Shown one piece after another: positions 1-11,000 of a DNA stretch of 64,000 bases (within the stretch, counting starts at the first letter, position 1; the number at the start of each line of letters is the position of its first letter). Source of the DNA: Ciborinia camelliae (Eukaryota; Ascomycota; Leotiomycetes; Helotiales; Sclerotiniaceae); the NCBI GenBank assembly GCA_025890175.1, contig JANPYM010000004.1:999134-1063133 (forward strand), written 5' to 3'. A program made the translations under genes and the position numbers. The notes below the pieces were generated by a model, which saw only the letters and a program-made list of their open reading frames with translations, searched no databases and was not told the origin of the DNA.

Positions 1-135
1 AAAGACAGGATCAAACCGAGGAAGAAGATCAGGTGGGATACTATTGATAAGTGGTTGGGACATGGCTGCGGGTTTGAAGTCTGTAGAATGTGATATATCT
101 TCCCCTGGAAGATGAGAGACGTTCGGGTAAGGCAT
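1..135 (-). CDS. 5' end of a probable alpha/beta-hydrolase (esterase) gene, cut by the window edge
   Basis: An open frame starts with ATG at 135 and stays open to base 1, giving 45 residues. A second in-frame ATG lies 24 codons later (MSQPLINSIPPDLLPRFD...). The opening MPYPNVSHLPGED and the PPDLLPRFDPVF segment resemble the N-terminus of fungal arylacetamide-deacetylase/alpha-beta hydrolase fold-3 proteins, where a short proline-containing lead precedes the catalytic fold. The HGG oxyanion motif and the GxSxG nucleophile would lie outside the window, so activity cannot be judged. Coding potential is supported by the long open frame and by the ordered start context. The family name is a similarity judgement from memory and could be wrong. 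It is transcribed in the same direction as the WD40 gene upstream of it. Confidence 0.5.
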   Translation of the reverse strand, partial: MPYPNVSHLPGEDISHSTDFKPAAMSQPLINSIPPDLLPRFDPVF

Positions 136-757
136 ATGTGGATGGATGTGAGGCTTCAGTTGCCTCGGAGAACAATAGGTATTTTAGAAAATGGTATTTA
201 AGAAGCGAAATGGATAAGTTTATCTATTAAAATGAGATTCTTTTGAATATACAGTTGTTTCTCTTACCCGAATTTGAGATGTGTTGTCGTTATCGAGGTG
301 ATGTTCCCCGCAGATCCTTATCGTTCGTATGGCTCGGATGATCCTCCCACTAAAGCACTTCTGCATGACTGCCGGGTTTGCATGCATCGGAGGTTATTGA
401 TGCAGTGAAATGTCACATCCAATGTGTTTTTGTATATGATGGCCTCACAATTTGTTAGCACTTCGTTGTCAATTAAACTAGGGACATGCCTCCAGCTGAC
501 AACGGAAGAGTAAATCCTAGTAGACCACAGGTCTTGAATTGAAGGACACTTGGGCTGGCCGATGAAACTCTTGCCGACCAGGTGTATTTCCTTGCTAAGG
601 AACCGGTGAGGTTTCTCCCATGTAGGAAAGAATGGCATGAGCTTGGCGGCTTCAATTGGAAGCATATGTCGGGAAGACTACAACATTCGACGAGTGCCCC
701 CAAACAATCGATACGGCTGATTCAAAATGAGTGCATTCTGGTTGACACATTTTGAGC
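136..757. other. Intergenic region between esterase start and WD40 gene end
   Basis: About 620 bases. It holds a 115-codon minus-strand open frame (318-665) that shows no recognisable domain, no splice-supported extension and no favourable composition, so I do not call it a gene. The region should contain the WD40 gene's 3' untranslated part and the esterase promoter. Confidence 0.4.
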
Positions 758-1886
758 TCATGAGGGCCCAAAAACTGTGACTATCCCATCAGTACCAGCG
801 CAGCACCATTGGTCCCCTTTGCCATTTTCTTTCCAGGCGACGGCACTGATAACGTTCGTCCTCTCCTTCTCCTTTCCATCTCGACCAATCTTTCTCTTGC
901 CCTCAACTTTCGAACCCTCAACCTTAATTCTATGCAGAACGTTTCCGGTCAAAGTTTCCCAAACTACAACTTCCCCATCTGGTCCATTGACGTTTTCATT
1001 CCCTGAGAGCACCCACTTCTCATTGCCTCCGAAGCAACTCCTGACCCTGTACTCCTCATTCCTGAATCCCAAGTCTTTATAAGTCTTCAAACATCCGCCA
1101 CCCTCCCGATCCATCAGCCTAACACACCCATCCAAGCTCCCCACCAGAACACCCCTCCCATCTCTCGTCCTCACCAAACTCGTCACACTACCCCCAATAA
1201 CGTCAGTCTCCAAAGTTCCTGCCCTGATATCATACCACCTTACCCTCCCATCCACACTCCCACTAACAATCTCCCACTCCCCACACCCGGGTCCCTCATC
1301 TCCCCCCTTCCCTGCTAAAACGACACTAACACTATCCTTGGCATCCTCCATCAACATCACTGGTTTCATACTACCCGCTCTAATATCCCATATCCTCACG
1401 CTCCTATCAAATCCCCCACTCACCAATAAACTCTCCTCGCTTCCTCCAAATACTACACTGTTAACTCGAGATGTATGACCATTATTCCCACCAAACTTCC
1501 TAATCGTCTTTGCGGACTGCACATCCCAAAGAAATACACTGCGATCACCACCACATGAAGCAAACGTGGCATTTGTCGAAGCGACTGCTATAGAAAGTAC
1601 TTCATAGCCATGTGCAGAAAACGTTTGGATTAACTGAGAAGGTTTTGGAGGTTGATGGGGAGCAGGAGGTTGGGAAGAAGCTGCGGGACGCGAAGGATTA
1701 TACAGACGAATGTTGCGGTCAGCGGACCCGGTTAGGATATAGATCGAGGGAGAAGATGAGTAGGTTAATGCGTGAACAGGTCCTTTGGTTATTGAGTTAG
1801 CCTTGGTAACTTATAAAGAAAGTATGGAAGTTGTACAGACCATTGGATCCAGTAAGTTGAGTTAAAGGCTTGGAAGGAAATTCCAT
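758..1886 (-). CDS. WDR83/MORG1-like WD40-repeat protein
   Basis: Two exons: 1841-1886 and 758-1782. The 58-nt intron runs from GTCTGT to CAAAG, with GCTAACTC as branch point. The spliced protein has 356 residues. The N-terminus reads FPSKPLTQLTGSNGPVHALT, typical of the WDR83/MORG1 family, followed by successive WD40 blades such as ILTGSADRNIRLYN, FASCGGDRSVFLWD, LVSGGFDRSVRIWD and IVSGSVDGRVRWYD. WDR83 proteins are beta-propeller scaffolds linked to MAP-kinase module assembly and, in other eukaryotes, to spliceosomes. Which role holds here cannot be read from sequence. The third and fourth blades carry a Gly/Glu-rich insert and a lysine-rich loop near the C-terminus (KVEGKRKIGRDGKEKERTN) that lengthen it compared with the animal protein. 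The start was chosen because the first exon supplies the conserved family N-terminus. Confidence 0.85.
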
Positions 1887-3800
1887 TCTGGCGAGGGATT
1901 TATCATCGCATCATTTCCGATCAAGAAATAAGCCGTAGATCATATGCAGAATATTCAAGTCAATTGTCGCAAAATCATCAAAAGCTTCAGAAATTCTGAA
2001 GCTCCAAGTTCATTCTGCCTGCTTAATTCTCACCGCCTGTATCCGAATAGGTATCTTCCATTAGGTACCTCTCTTATGCCTCATAATCAAGGCCATAAAG
2101 AGTGATAGGTACCTGGTAACCAAATGAAGTCTGGTTAAACTGACCATTCAGAGCCTTTCAAAATGCCGAAGAATCAAAATCTCGCCTAGCTTTAAGAGTT
2201 GCTTTATAAAGTCTAATTATTATTATACTATAGTATTGCTTTTACCTAACTTTTCATACCATTTTACAAGGAGTATATAATTGGATTCACAATAGCTATC
2301 TCTCAAAAGGGTATCAAAGCCCAATATAGTTTAGCTATTCGTTTGAAATATAGCTAGCTCCCGTATGATCTCGAAGATCTTTATAGATATCTATCTACTT
2401 ATAGCTTATTAACTCTTTAAAAACCTCGAATGTGATTTAGAAATTCGATGAAATGAAACTTTACCGGTAGTTTTCAGCTAGGTAGCAATACCTACTCTAG
2501 ACTGTATCAACCTAGTGTATGGAAAGGTCTGGAGGGGAAGTTGCCATTCAAAAGAATAAAGTGATGATATTTGCCAGTTGCCCCTATAATAAACGGAGCT
2601 CCTCCCTAACGACGTCATCAACAACGATTTCATTTTGTGTCACCTGATCGGTACTTAGCTACCTCCCCACTTCGTAGTTCCATACAATCAATACCTAGGT
2701 ACCGATGCAATCTTCTTCCAAAATACCATCCATCACTAACTCTTTCTCTCTATCTTAGCCTTATCTACCCGATTCACCATCCTAAAACAGACCAGCCAAC
2801 AAGTGCCATTAGTCTAGTCTTAGAACAAGCCCTCTACCGTCTAAGCGCCGGAAACCACTGCCGAGCTATTCTGATTTTCAAATTCTCTCACCTAAGTCAC
2901 CTTACACCCCGAACTAGTCTACGGGTTATTGTTTTGGGAAAACTAGTCTTAGTCCACTGGAGCTAATAAATAGCCTCTATGCACTCGTTTGTCTTCTCCT
3001 AAAGTAGTTAGACGTGCAGATGCCGAGCGGCTCTTGCATAGTGGATCGTGCTTTGCACTCCAAGTGCGGCATATCTTTTGTTTCGAGCTATTGGATTGAC
3101 CGGTAGACGTCAGAATCAGTCGATCTTGACGTAAAGCGTAATAGGACAACGAATAATATTGATAAAATATACGACGGTAGTAGGTTGGCATTGGCAGTCT
3201 ATGGGTTTGTGGGGGTGCTACTAAAATAGCTCTCCATGCCATGTAAAATACATGGCTATCTTGGAGATTGAGCAATGAGGAGGCAGATGGGTTCTGTGTT
3301 GTGCAGCTAGAGGAAAGGTAGGAGGGGAAGTAGTTGAAGCCGAGGCCAGATTTCACCCCCTTGCTTATCTTCCCACTAAGACCTTAACCACACGACACCT
3401 CCAACTTCGATTTCCCCTTTGGAAGTTCAAGGTGTGGTGGGGCGAGAGGGGCTAGTCCTAGCTCACGATTATGTATAATAATGAAGATGTGAATTCTCAA
3501 CCATCAGACCATTGGAACGAGAGGTAAGTGTGTACTGGCACTGGTAGTTATATGGAAGAGCTGAAGTATGCAAAAACATTAATTGTTTGCTATATATAGT
3601 CCATATTTTGGAAACAGATGGGGCAATATGATATACATCTAAAAGCTTAGAATATAGTTAGTTTAGTGATTATATAATACCCTTGGGCGTTATGTGATAT
3701 GATGGTCTGCCTAGAGGGTCTAGTAGACCAACTAATTAAATGGGTGTTTGTCACGATGCTAAAGCATCGAGGTTGAAATGTAGTATATTGCTTGAAGAGC
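1887..3800. other. Gene-free, partly AT-rich stretch
   Basis: Promoter side of the WD40 gene, then increasingly AT-rich sequence. Two unsupported open frames (2637-2966 plus, 2949-3356 minus) have low-complexity translations and no domain. A decayed copy of the miniature element is annotated separately at 2131-2400. Confidence 0.4.
2131..2400 (+). repeat. Degenerate third copy of the miniature inverted-repeat element
   Basis: Scattered blocks match the intact elements at 20.2 kb and 57.1 kb in the same order: AACTGACCATTCA followed by AGC, a CTTAGTTTTAGCG-like block, ATTGCTTTT and CATAATTTTCATA-like blocks, AATTGGAT followed by CACAA, then AGATAGC-like and CTCAAAAGGGT blocks. Orientation is that of the 57 kb copy. 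The terminal inverted repeats are not recognisable and many C-to-T style differences are present, consistent with age and possibly repeat-induced point mutation. Confidence 0.5.
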
Positions 3801-3841
3801 CCTTACACCTATAAAGGGCGAAGCCCTTTATATGCGTAAGG
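3801..3841. repeat. 41-nt stem-loop at the edge of the inverted-repeat element
   Basis: CCTTAC pairs with GTAAGG, and ATAAAGGGC pairs with GCCCTTTAT around a three-base GAA loop, with a small internal bulge. It overlaps the outer end of the left arm of the 3.84-4.65 kb element. Confidence 0.7.
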
Positions 3842-4648
3842 TAGATAGTACAGCCGTACGACTGTACGATCTAGCGAGGAGAGATGCCTGAGATCTCAGG
3901 CACTCTTCTAAATCTACCGTAGCAGTGTTTCGTGCCAGGAATTTGAGTATATTTATTAATATAATATGTTTTATAAGAACAACCATTAAACTTTTTATAA
4001 TAAAATTTAATTCTAAATTTTTTTTTAGCTAATTCTTTATAATTTGATATTATTTTGATTAAGAATATATTATTGATTATTGTTATACGCGTTATATAGG
4101 ATTATAGAGGTGAAATTGTAGATATATAATCTGATAAAAGAATTATATTAAAAAGAAAAGGATTTTTTTGGAAAAAACACTATTTAATATAAATATTAAT
4201 TATATAATTATAATGGTTATATAATCAATTATATGATTATTATCTATTAGATAGAGGTTTTGGCATAATAATTATTATATTATTGTTAATTGAATTTATT
4301 GATTTCGTATTGGGATTTTTGATTATATATAATTAATAATAACATAAAAAATAATATAAAAATATATATTTATTAATTTTTTTTAATATTAAATATATAG
4401 AATAATTTAAGGAATTTAAATATATAATAAAAATATATAATTCGATATATAATTAATTTAATATTTAATATATAAAAAATTCCAAAAAAAATTACAATTA
4501 TATTGAATTTAATTTTTATAATAAATTTTAATTTTAAATCGATGCTACGGTAGATTTAGAAGAGTGCCTGAGATCTCAGGCGTAGCCTGAGATATTAGGC
4601 ATCTCTCCTCGCTAGATCGTATAGCCGTACGGCTGTACTATCTACCTT
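3838..4648. repeat. Inverted-repeat element with GC-richer arms and an extremely AT-rich core
   Basis: The left arm (3838-3924, starting AAGGTAGATAGTACAGCC) reappears reverse-complemented at 4543-4648 (ending GGCTGTACTATCTACCTT). The arms share AGATGCCTGAGATCTCAGGC and GCGAGGAGAG blocks. The right arm carries an extra near-duplicate (GCGTAGCCTGAGATATTAG) that lengthens it by about 18 bases. The roughly 620-base interior is nearly all A/T with no open frame. This looks like a non-autonomous DNA transposon, or a transposon whose interior was destroyed by repeat-induced point mutation. No transposase is visible and the target-site duplication is not clear. Confidence 0.7.
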
Positions 4649-4989
4649 ATATCGGGACTTTATTTTCATTAACCTTAACAACCTTATAGATCCATAATCT
4701 ACCTTATGGTTTAATAAAGCTATAAAATTAATAACCCCAAAATAAACAGCGATAAAGTATACTCTAATCTTATAGAATCTTATTAAAATCTTATAAAATT
4801 ATAATAATCTTATCAACCTTATAACCTTATAAAATTTATTACACCAAGACCTCTATCTAATAGATAATAATCATATAATTGATTATATGATTATTATGAT
4901 TATATAATCAATATCTATATTAAATAGTATTTTTTCCAAGAGAATCCTTTTCTTTTTAATATAGTTTTTTTATTAGATTGTATATCTAC
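4118..4989. repeat. Second, overlapping inverted repeat in the AT-rich block
   Basis: The segment 4118-4260 (GTAGATATATAATCTGAT ... AAAAGAAAAGGATTTTTTT ... CTATTAGATAGAGGTTTT) is present reverse-complemented at 4846-4989. Its left arm lies inside the 3838-4648 element, whereas its right arm lies outside it. The two structures therefore overlap rather than nest cleanly. An insertion of one element into another, or duplication with inversion, would give this layout. There is no coding capacity. Confidence 0.65.
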
Positions 4990-5231
4990 GGTTTTATTTT
5001 CATGATCCCATGTGATGTATATAACAGTGGGTTATATGTACACACTAGACTAAGAATACAGTATGTGCTGTGCTCCATACCTATGCTATTGTACCGGTAT
5101 GCAAGATGCTATCATAATTATACAAATTTGCAAATGCACCACAACCCCAAACGCCTCTTGGTATCATTCTCCTGAAAGGACCATCGTCAAAAGTAATATA
5201 ATAATGTACAAGAGCCTCCTTTGAAGGGTAC

Positions 5232-8092
5232 TCATTGATAAATGCAATCGTTTTCACGAGAGAAGGTCTTCTCCAATGGTTCTCGCATCCCAAAAGTTCC
5301 ATTGCCCAATTCTTTAGCAGAGGAAGACCAATTCATCCGCTCGATCTCTTGCAACTCCGTTACACGTTGAACGACGAGTGTTTCTTGTGTCTTTGCCGTC
5401 TGCCAAAACTGTGCAATCTCGGCGATGACTGACCGTGAACCAGAGAAAGAATGGATGATACTGGGTATCGAAGCTCTACTTACTTTGGCCGAAAGAATAT
5501 CGATTGCAGAGACAATGGCATATGCCACGAATGGTGAGGAAAATTTGATGGGAGCATTTGAGCTTGGCGATCTCATGCAAATAAACTCTCGTCTATTAGC
5601 CACAATATTCATCATGTCTAGAAGATCCTTCGCATGCTCCTCTGCTCTAAAAACGCGACGAAGAAGTTCTGGGTCATCCGGGTTGTACGGCTGAACATAT
5701 CGATTAAGCTTCATGAAAGTTGTGTGATACACTGCATGCATCGTTAAGTACGTTCCTAGTTCTCCAGCACCTGGCAACCTTTCCAATGCCTCTGCCGAAA
5801 CGCCATAGCAATTTGGCAGGGTACTTTTCCAGGCTGAGAGGCGATCAATAGTAGTTTGACAGAAATCAGTCAGCTCAGTAGACTTTGATGGCCGTGATTG
5901 TTGTGAATTGCTGTAGAGATTGGACATAGCATCACCCCAAATCGTTAATACGTTTATCAGATATGCCATTGGGCCAAAAGTCCGTGGATAGTTGTGAGAA
6001 ATCGGGCTCGATGGATCAAAAATAGGGTTCTGAACGTTGACCTGATTCTCGAAGCTGTTCTCATCGCAAGGTAGGCGGAGGTATACGTGCTTGGAGTCAA
6101 TCATGCTCATATGGCCGGAACCAAACCCATTAAATCTATCCATAATATAACAGCTCCAAAAGGTTCGTCTTCTGCACTCCGCATATCCACTGAAGTTAAG
6201 TCCGAAGGGAAATGTTTTAAGGTAAGCATCCTCGCTCTTCTCTATCTCTATATTTAACTTCAAACCAGTAGCAGCTCTCACTGCAGACCCACAGAAATCC
6301 CAAGAATCGTTGGGATTATTGATTGTAAAATAGTAGAAAGCCAGTATCAAACGAGCTTGAACCAGCTGGATGCCAACTTGACGACTGTCGCATGCAAATC
6401 TTGCAATCGAGGCATATCGTGCACTCATGTGTCTGTGACTAGACTTCGGTGAGAATGCTGCTCCAAGGGCAAGTATGGAATATATGAGCATCAAGTCATT
6501 TAACGATTTCTCGCGATTGAAACGAGCCCAACTAGTGAAAGTATTTCTCGGGAACATGCAATAGGCTGTCTCTGGAACATGTGTAAAAAACACCGCCAAA
6601 ATTTCGTCAGAAATCTCTGTCGTAGAGAGGAACGGGTCAATCTGCCAGTCTGACTGTAGGGTTTGATCACTCGATCGAGTGGTTGGTGCCTCGAACCAGG
6701 CGGTGCTTGGAGATGCTGTGTCTTGAGCAGAAATTCGTGGGGAAGCTTCTGAAGCTACGGGAGTGTAATCGTTAAAGCCATTGCGCTGTCGTTTATTATG
6801 CGGTTCTGGTTCCGGGCTTGCACGGCGTATATCTTGTCGCGGAGAGACAGAATGGCTCACTTCACGTTCCTCAACTCTGAAAGATTCACCATCAGTCAAA
6901 GAAGAGCCTGGTCCAGACATACTATCTTCTGGGTCAGCTGGAGGTGTATCTGGAGAGCTCTGACCTCCTCGGGGACTGTCGATAAACCACAATTAGCAAA
7001 AGCGGAAAATCATGGAGAGGGAAACAATTATATCTGCATAAGTAGCATCCATGTCCCTTTAATTGTTGTGACTTACGCATTCTTAAACTTGCACACCCTG
7101 CCAAACTTCTCGCACTGCACACATCTAGGATAGTCTGGGTCGCATTTGATCTTCTTCTCCCTACATGTGATGCACGCAATCGCAAGTCTCTTTCTTGGCT
7201 TCCCCGCCTTGGTAACTCCCCAATGGGCATTTACAACTTCTCCATCAATTACTGTCTTGCAGTGGGTTCCATCATCGTAAAAATAACACAGGCCTTCACC
7301 CGCAACATCGGCTTGCTTGACGAAACGTGGTAAGAATTGAGTCCCTGTCCAGATCTTCGGGCCCAAACCATCCTTGACCGTCACAGGCTCGCCCATCACA
7401 GTACCAGCAGGCGTGGGAAGGTAGTTTCGTGTAACTAGAGCTTGATCACGATACAATTGCCTCGACTCTTGTCGATAATGATCGGAATGGGCCCTCGAAG
7501 CTGCAAAGGGTTCCTGTCGAGTAGAATCGGAGTGAGACGACCAACTATTGACAGAAGGTGCTTGACCTTGTCGTGGGTCATGATGCAAGAAGAGTGGTGC
7601 GTATCGAGGAGATTCTGACATATGTCCTAGAGCGGGAGGTCCATTACGCATAGATGGAGCAGAATAACCTAGCCTGTCGATCGTATCTGGTCGAGAGCCA
7701 TGTGGGTAGTGTCGTGGGGCTCCTGGAAGCTGAAAGTTTGCATCAAAAGGACGGTCTGGGTGTATAGGTGTAGTAGGCAGTCGACCATCTTGAGGTGATG
7801 TAGATGGGAAGACCGGGCTCTGCAGGTCAGAGTATGGTGATTGCGCAGGTCCATTTGGAGGTGGTGCATTCCTCAAAAGACTGCTTATCGATGGAAGTTG
7901 CTCTCGAGGAGCAGAACCATGAGCTGATTGATACATATCACCTCTCCTTCCTTGATCAAAAGGTTCTTTTGGTTGATCAGAAAAAGGGGACCGAGGCCGT
8001 GAGGTATTGCTGCCACTTCTCTCGCGCAGAATATTCACTTGTTGCTCAGAACTGGTATGAAGAGGTGAGAAATCCTTGGAGGTGTTTAGCAT
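5232..8092 (-). CDS. Zn2Cys6 fungal-specific transcription factor
   Basis: Two exons: 7077-8092 and 5232-6975. The intron at 6976-7076 has a GTAAGT donor, a TGCTAAT branch point and a GACAG acceptor. The protein has about 919 residues. The first 300 residues are Ser/Pro/Gln-rich and look disordered. A conserved patch (WTGTQFLPRF ... GEGLCYFYDDGTHCK) leads into a classical Zn2Cys6 cluster at roughly 305-333, with spacing C-x2-C-x6-C-x6-C-x2-C-x6-C, preceded by a GKPRKR basic stretch. After an acidic serine linker, a fungal-specific transcription factor homology region follows (FFTHVPETAYCMF ... ECRRRTFWSCYIMDRF). ATG at 8092 is the first ATG in frame; the frame opens further upstream but only with non-ATG codons. 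Targets and pathway are unknown. Placing the cluster after a 300-residue leader is less usual than an N-terminal cluster. About 440 bases upstream lack any ATG on the coding strand, suggesting a long leader. Confidence 0.88.
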
Positions 8093-11000
8093 TTCGTTTG
8101 AAGGTGAGGTGGGTGTTCGGGGATATATCTTTTTCGGAAGTGAATATTGGAATAAACGAAGGTATATGGTTGGTCTCTGGGATCCGGACAAGGGCAGTAT
8201 AGATGTTTTCCCTTGAATGTAGCAATGTGGCACAGACACACGGTTTTTGTCGAGTATTTCAGGATTCTGTAATTGCTTCAATACTGAACAAATTCAGCTG
8301 CCCTCGAGTAAGGAAGGGTAGTTGGGCTGTTTTTTCAAAACGGCAGTCGCAACGAAGTGCCGCCTGTCTTGATTCGAACGGTAGGGACGGTGATTGGAAG
8401 AAACCGTGGGTATTGTGAGGAAGCACAATGTAACAATGACACGAGGAGGACCCGAATGCAAAGTTGAAATGTGATAGGTATATTGGTATCAATGAATCCT
8501 GTCGGTAATGGAGAATTGAAAGTGTGGCTCATGCTGTGACCATAGGTTCGGACAAACCCATTATTCTGGAAGCAGAAGCAGAAGCTCACGCTCGTGTGAG
8601 GTTGATGGAGATATGCTTAGTAGAGAGACTGTAGAGAGACTGTAGACAGCTGGTATGTATTTGAAGCAGGATAGATGTACAGTAAGTATACCAGTACTCC
8701 AGAGAACAGGGCGTTAAAAGATGGAGTCAAAGTCAAGGATCCTGAACCTGGTAGGATCTGAAGGAGCACACCCACAGTAGGTTGGGAGGTATGGACGGGT
8801 CTTCGTTTGTGTGTAATAATATGTACGTGTGGAAAGAAGGAAGGCTCGAATGGTCCAAGGGTCCAAGGGTGGAAAGGTGAAGGGTCGAGGGGTCGAGGGT
8901 CGGTCTTTCTGAATGAAGAGGAAAAGCCGGACGGATTATAATAAATATTAAAAGTAATAATACCTAGGTAATAAACGCGTATTACCTTAATCGACCCAAA
9001 ATTTATTCTATCGTATAAATCAAATCTACTACCCAATAACCAAGTTCCAAATTCCAACTTCCAACACACTGGCAGTCTATCTTATCCTAGGTAGGTAGCT
9101 CGCTCTCCTGGGACTGAGAGGGGTGAAGGGCGGGGAGGGGGTAAGTTGTAACTCCGGATGTATGATATAAGTAGGTAGGTAGTTATGGGAATATGGGAAT
9201 ATGGAAACATGGAAATATAAGAAGATGGGAAGATGGGAAGATGGGAATATAGAAATACTGTCCTCGAGTAGTACCGGTGAGTGAAATTACGAGTACCAGT
9301 ATATTCCCAGTTCCAGTCAACAGCTGCCGTTAGGTTTTGGCAGATTTGGAAACGATTTGCCCACTTTAAGTTTGCACTCTTTCGGCATATAAGAAGTTAG
9401 AATATAGGAACTTAGGAAGTAGAGTTCCCTCGTAAACTAGTAGTCGTAAGATATAAGAAAGTCAAAATTTGCGGATCAGCGATCAGAGACTCTTCACTCG
9501 AACTTGTGGGGTATCAACGATCGTGGGTCCGTGGCGCCTCAGATATGATCTGAAAGCCTGTCATAGCATGGGTATCTGCTTAGTATGTGTGCGTGTGTGC
9601 GTGTGTATGTGCAGGCCGAATGTACATTAATGTGCAGAGTGCAGAGTGCAGAGTGTGGTCGGATTCGGATAACGAATTTTAATATAAATATCCTTAAATC
9701 ATAATTCTTAATATAATAATATGGAATTTGACTATTGTTCTGTTTCATCGCTTTGAAGTTTAGTGCCATGTGCTGCACCGAGCTCCTGTATAGAGTTTCT
9801 TGGATATGTATATAATCCCTAGGTAATATCCTCATATCATGTATATACCTGCCGACCTGATGTATATATGTTTTCTTAACCGGGGGATGGGTACTGTACG
9901 GTATGACATGGTAGGGTTGCGACAGGGAATAAAGCGTGGCATGGCAAGGTATGAGAGCCTTGAAAGGCCAGCTCGCAAAGCAAAATTGATTGAAGGGGGG
10001 GAAGGGGAGGGGGTGAGAGGAAAAAAGACCAGAAAAGACCAATCGACCTGCCAGCCTACCAGGGAAGATTGACTAGGTTCACGGTACTTATACAAAAATA
10101 GACTTCCTCACGCTGCCTCTCACGAAAACTATGAAAGGAGAAAAAGGAGCAAAAGGAGCGTACATTATTGGATTATGGATATCAATGACATGATCGTTAG
10201 CGTCATCTATCGTCTATCACGGTAATGGTACCACGGTAGCTACTAGCCGGGTAACTAACTCGGAATCTCGGATATTAGAAAGATGTTCGAGTCAATCAGC
10301 AGTTGGCAATTACCTCTCTCCCTAGGTAGGTAGTTACTAGCGACTTCAAGTAAGTGAGTGGTACTAGACACATTGAGCAACTGGCGCCGGCATGGCATGG
10401 CATGGCATGGTATGATTCTCTCGAGTACGAGTCCGATACACATTATTCACGACCTACCTACCTAACCTTACCTTAGGTATGGTAAAATACTTCTAATAAA
10501 ATACCTAGTCAGAGGTTTAACACATCTTTTTCCCTCCCTACGTAGTAGACTAACAAATACCGGCCGATATAAATATATGCAAGGAGGGCTAATATGTATT
10601 GAATTGATGTATATACACTACAAAGACTACTACAGTAATAATACCTGGTATTCGATATCGAACGGTAGTTATGCTAATAAATAACCTCTCGTACCATTAT
10701 TTTAGATACTTATTTTAGATATTTGATAAGGATGATCAAATATACTTCTTCTCGCTTCGAAAATATTCTTTCGTTAAATAACACTTGAACTAAGTCCTAA
10801 AGCGATACAGAAATTTTTGTGTCTCATTATATGGTTTGCTTGGTTGGCTTGGTTGGCTTGGTCTTCAGAAAAGGCTGAAAAAAAAAGCTGCCACTATGCC
10901 ACTACCGGTATGCAATTGCCATTGCCACTGCCGTCTCCATAAATTTTGAGTTTGTCAAATGTCAATGTCCATTGTCCATCTTGATTCTCCCACTACTATA

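Noticed and set aside
318..665. 115-codon minus-strand open frame
   Set aside because: No domain, no splice-supported extension, overlaps several other frames; kept as intergenic.
1802..1840. Shorter 39-nt intron in the WD40 gene ending at ACCAAG
   Set aside because: Leads straight into a TAA; the 58-nt intron restores the conserved GPVHALTY segment.
2637..3356. Two overlapping open frames of 109 and 135 codons
   Set aside because: Low-complexity translations, AT-rich repeat context and no domain.
8093..8281. N-terminal extension of the Zn2Cys6 protein
   Set aside because: The frame is open but has no ATG; 8092 is the first ATG, so the extension is only mentioned as a possibility.
8370..8400. 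GATTCGAACGG resembling a reversed tRNA B box
   Set aside because: No A box at the right distance on the minus strand and no T-arm pairing.
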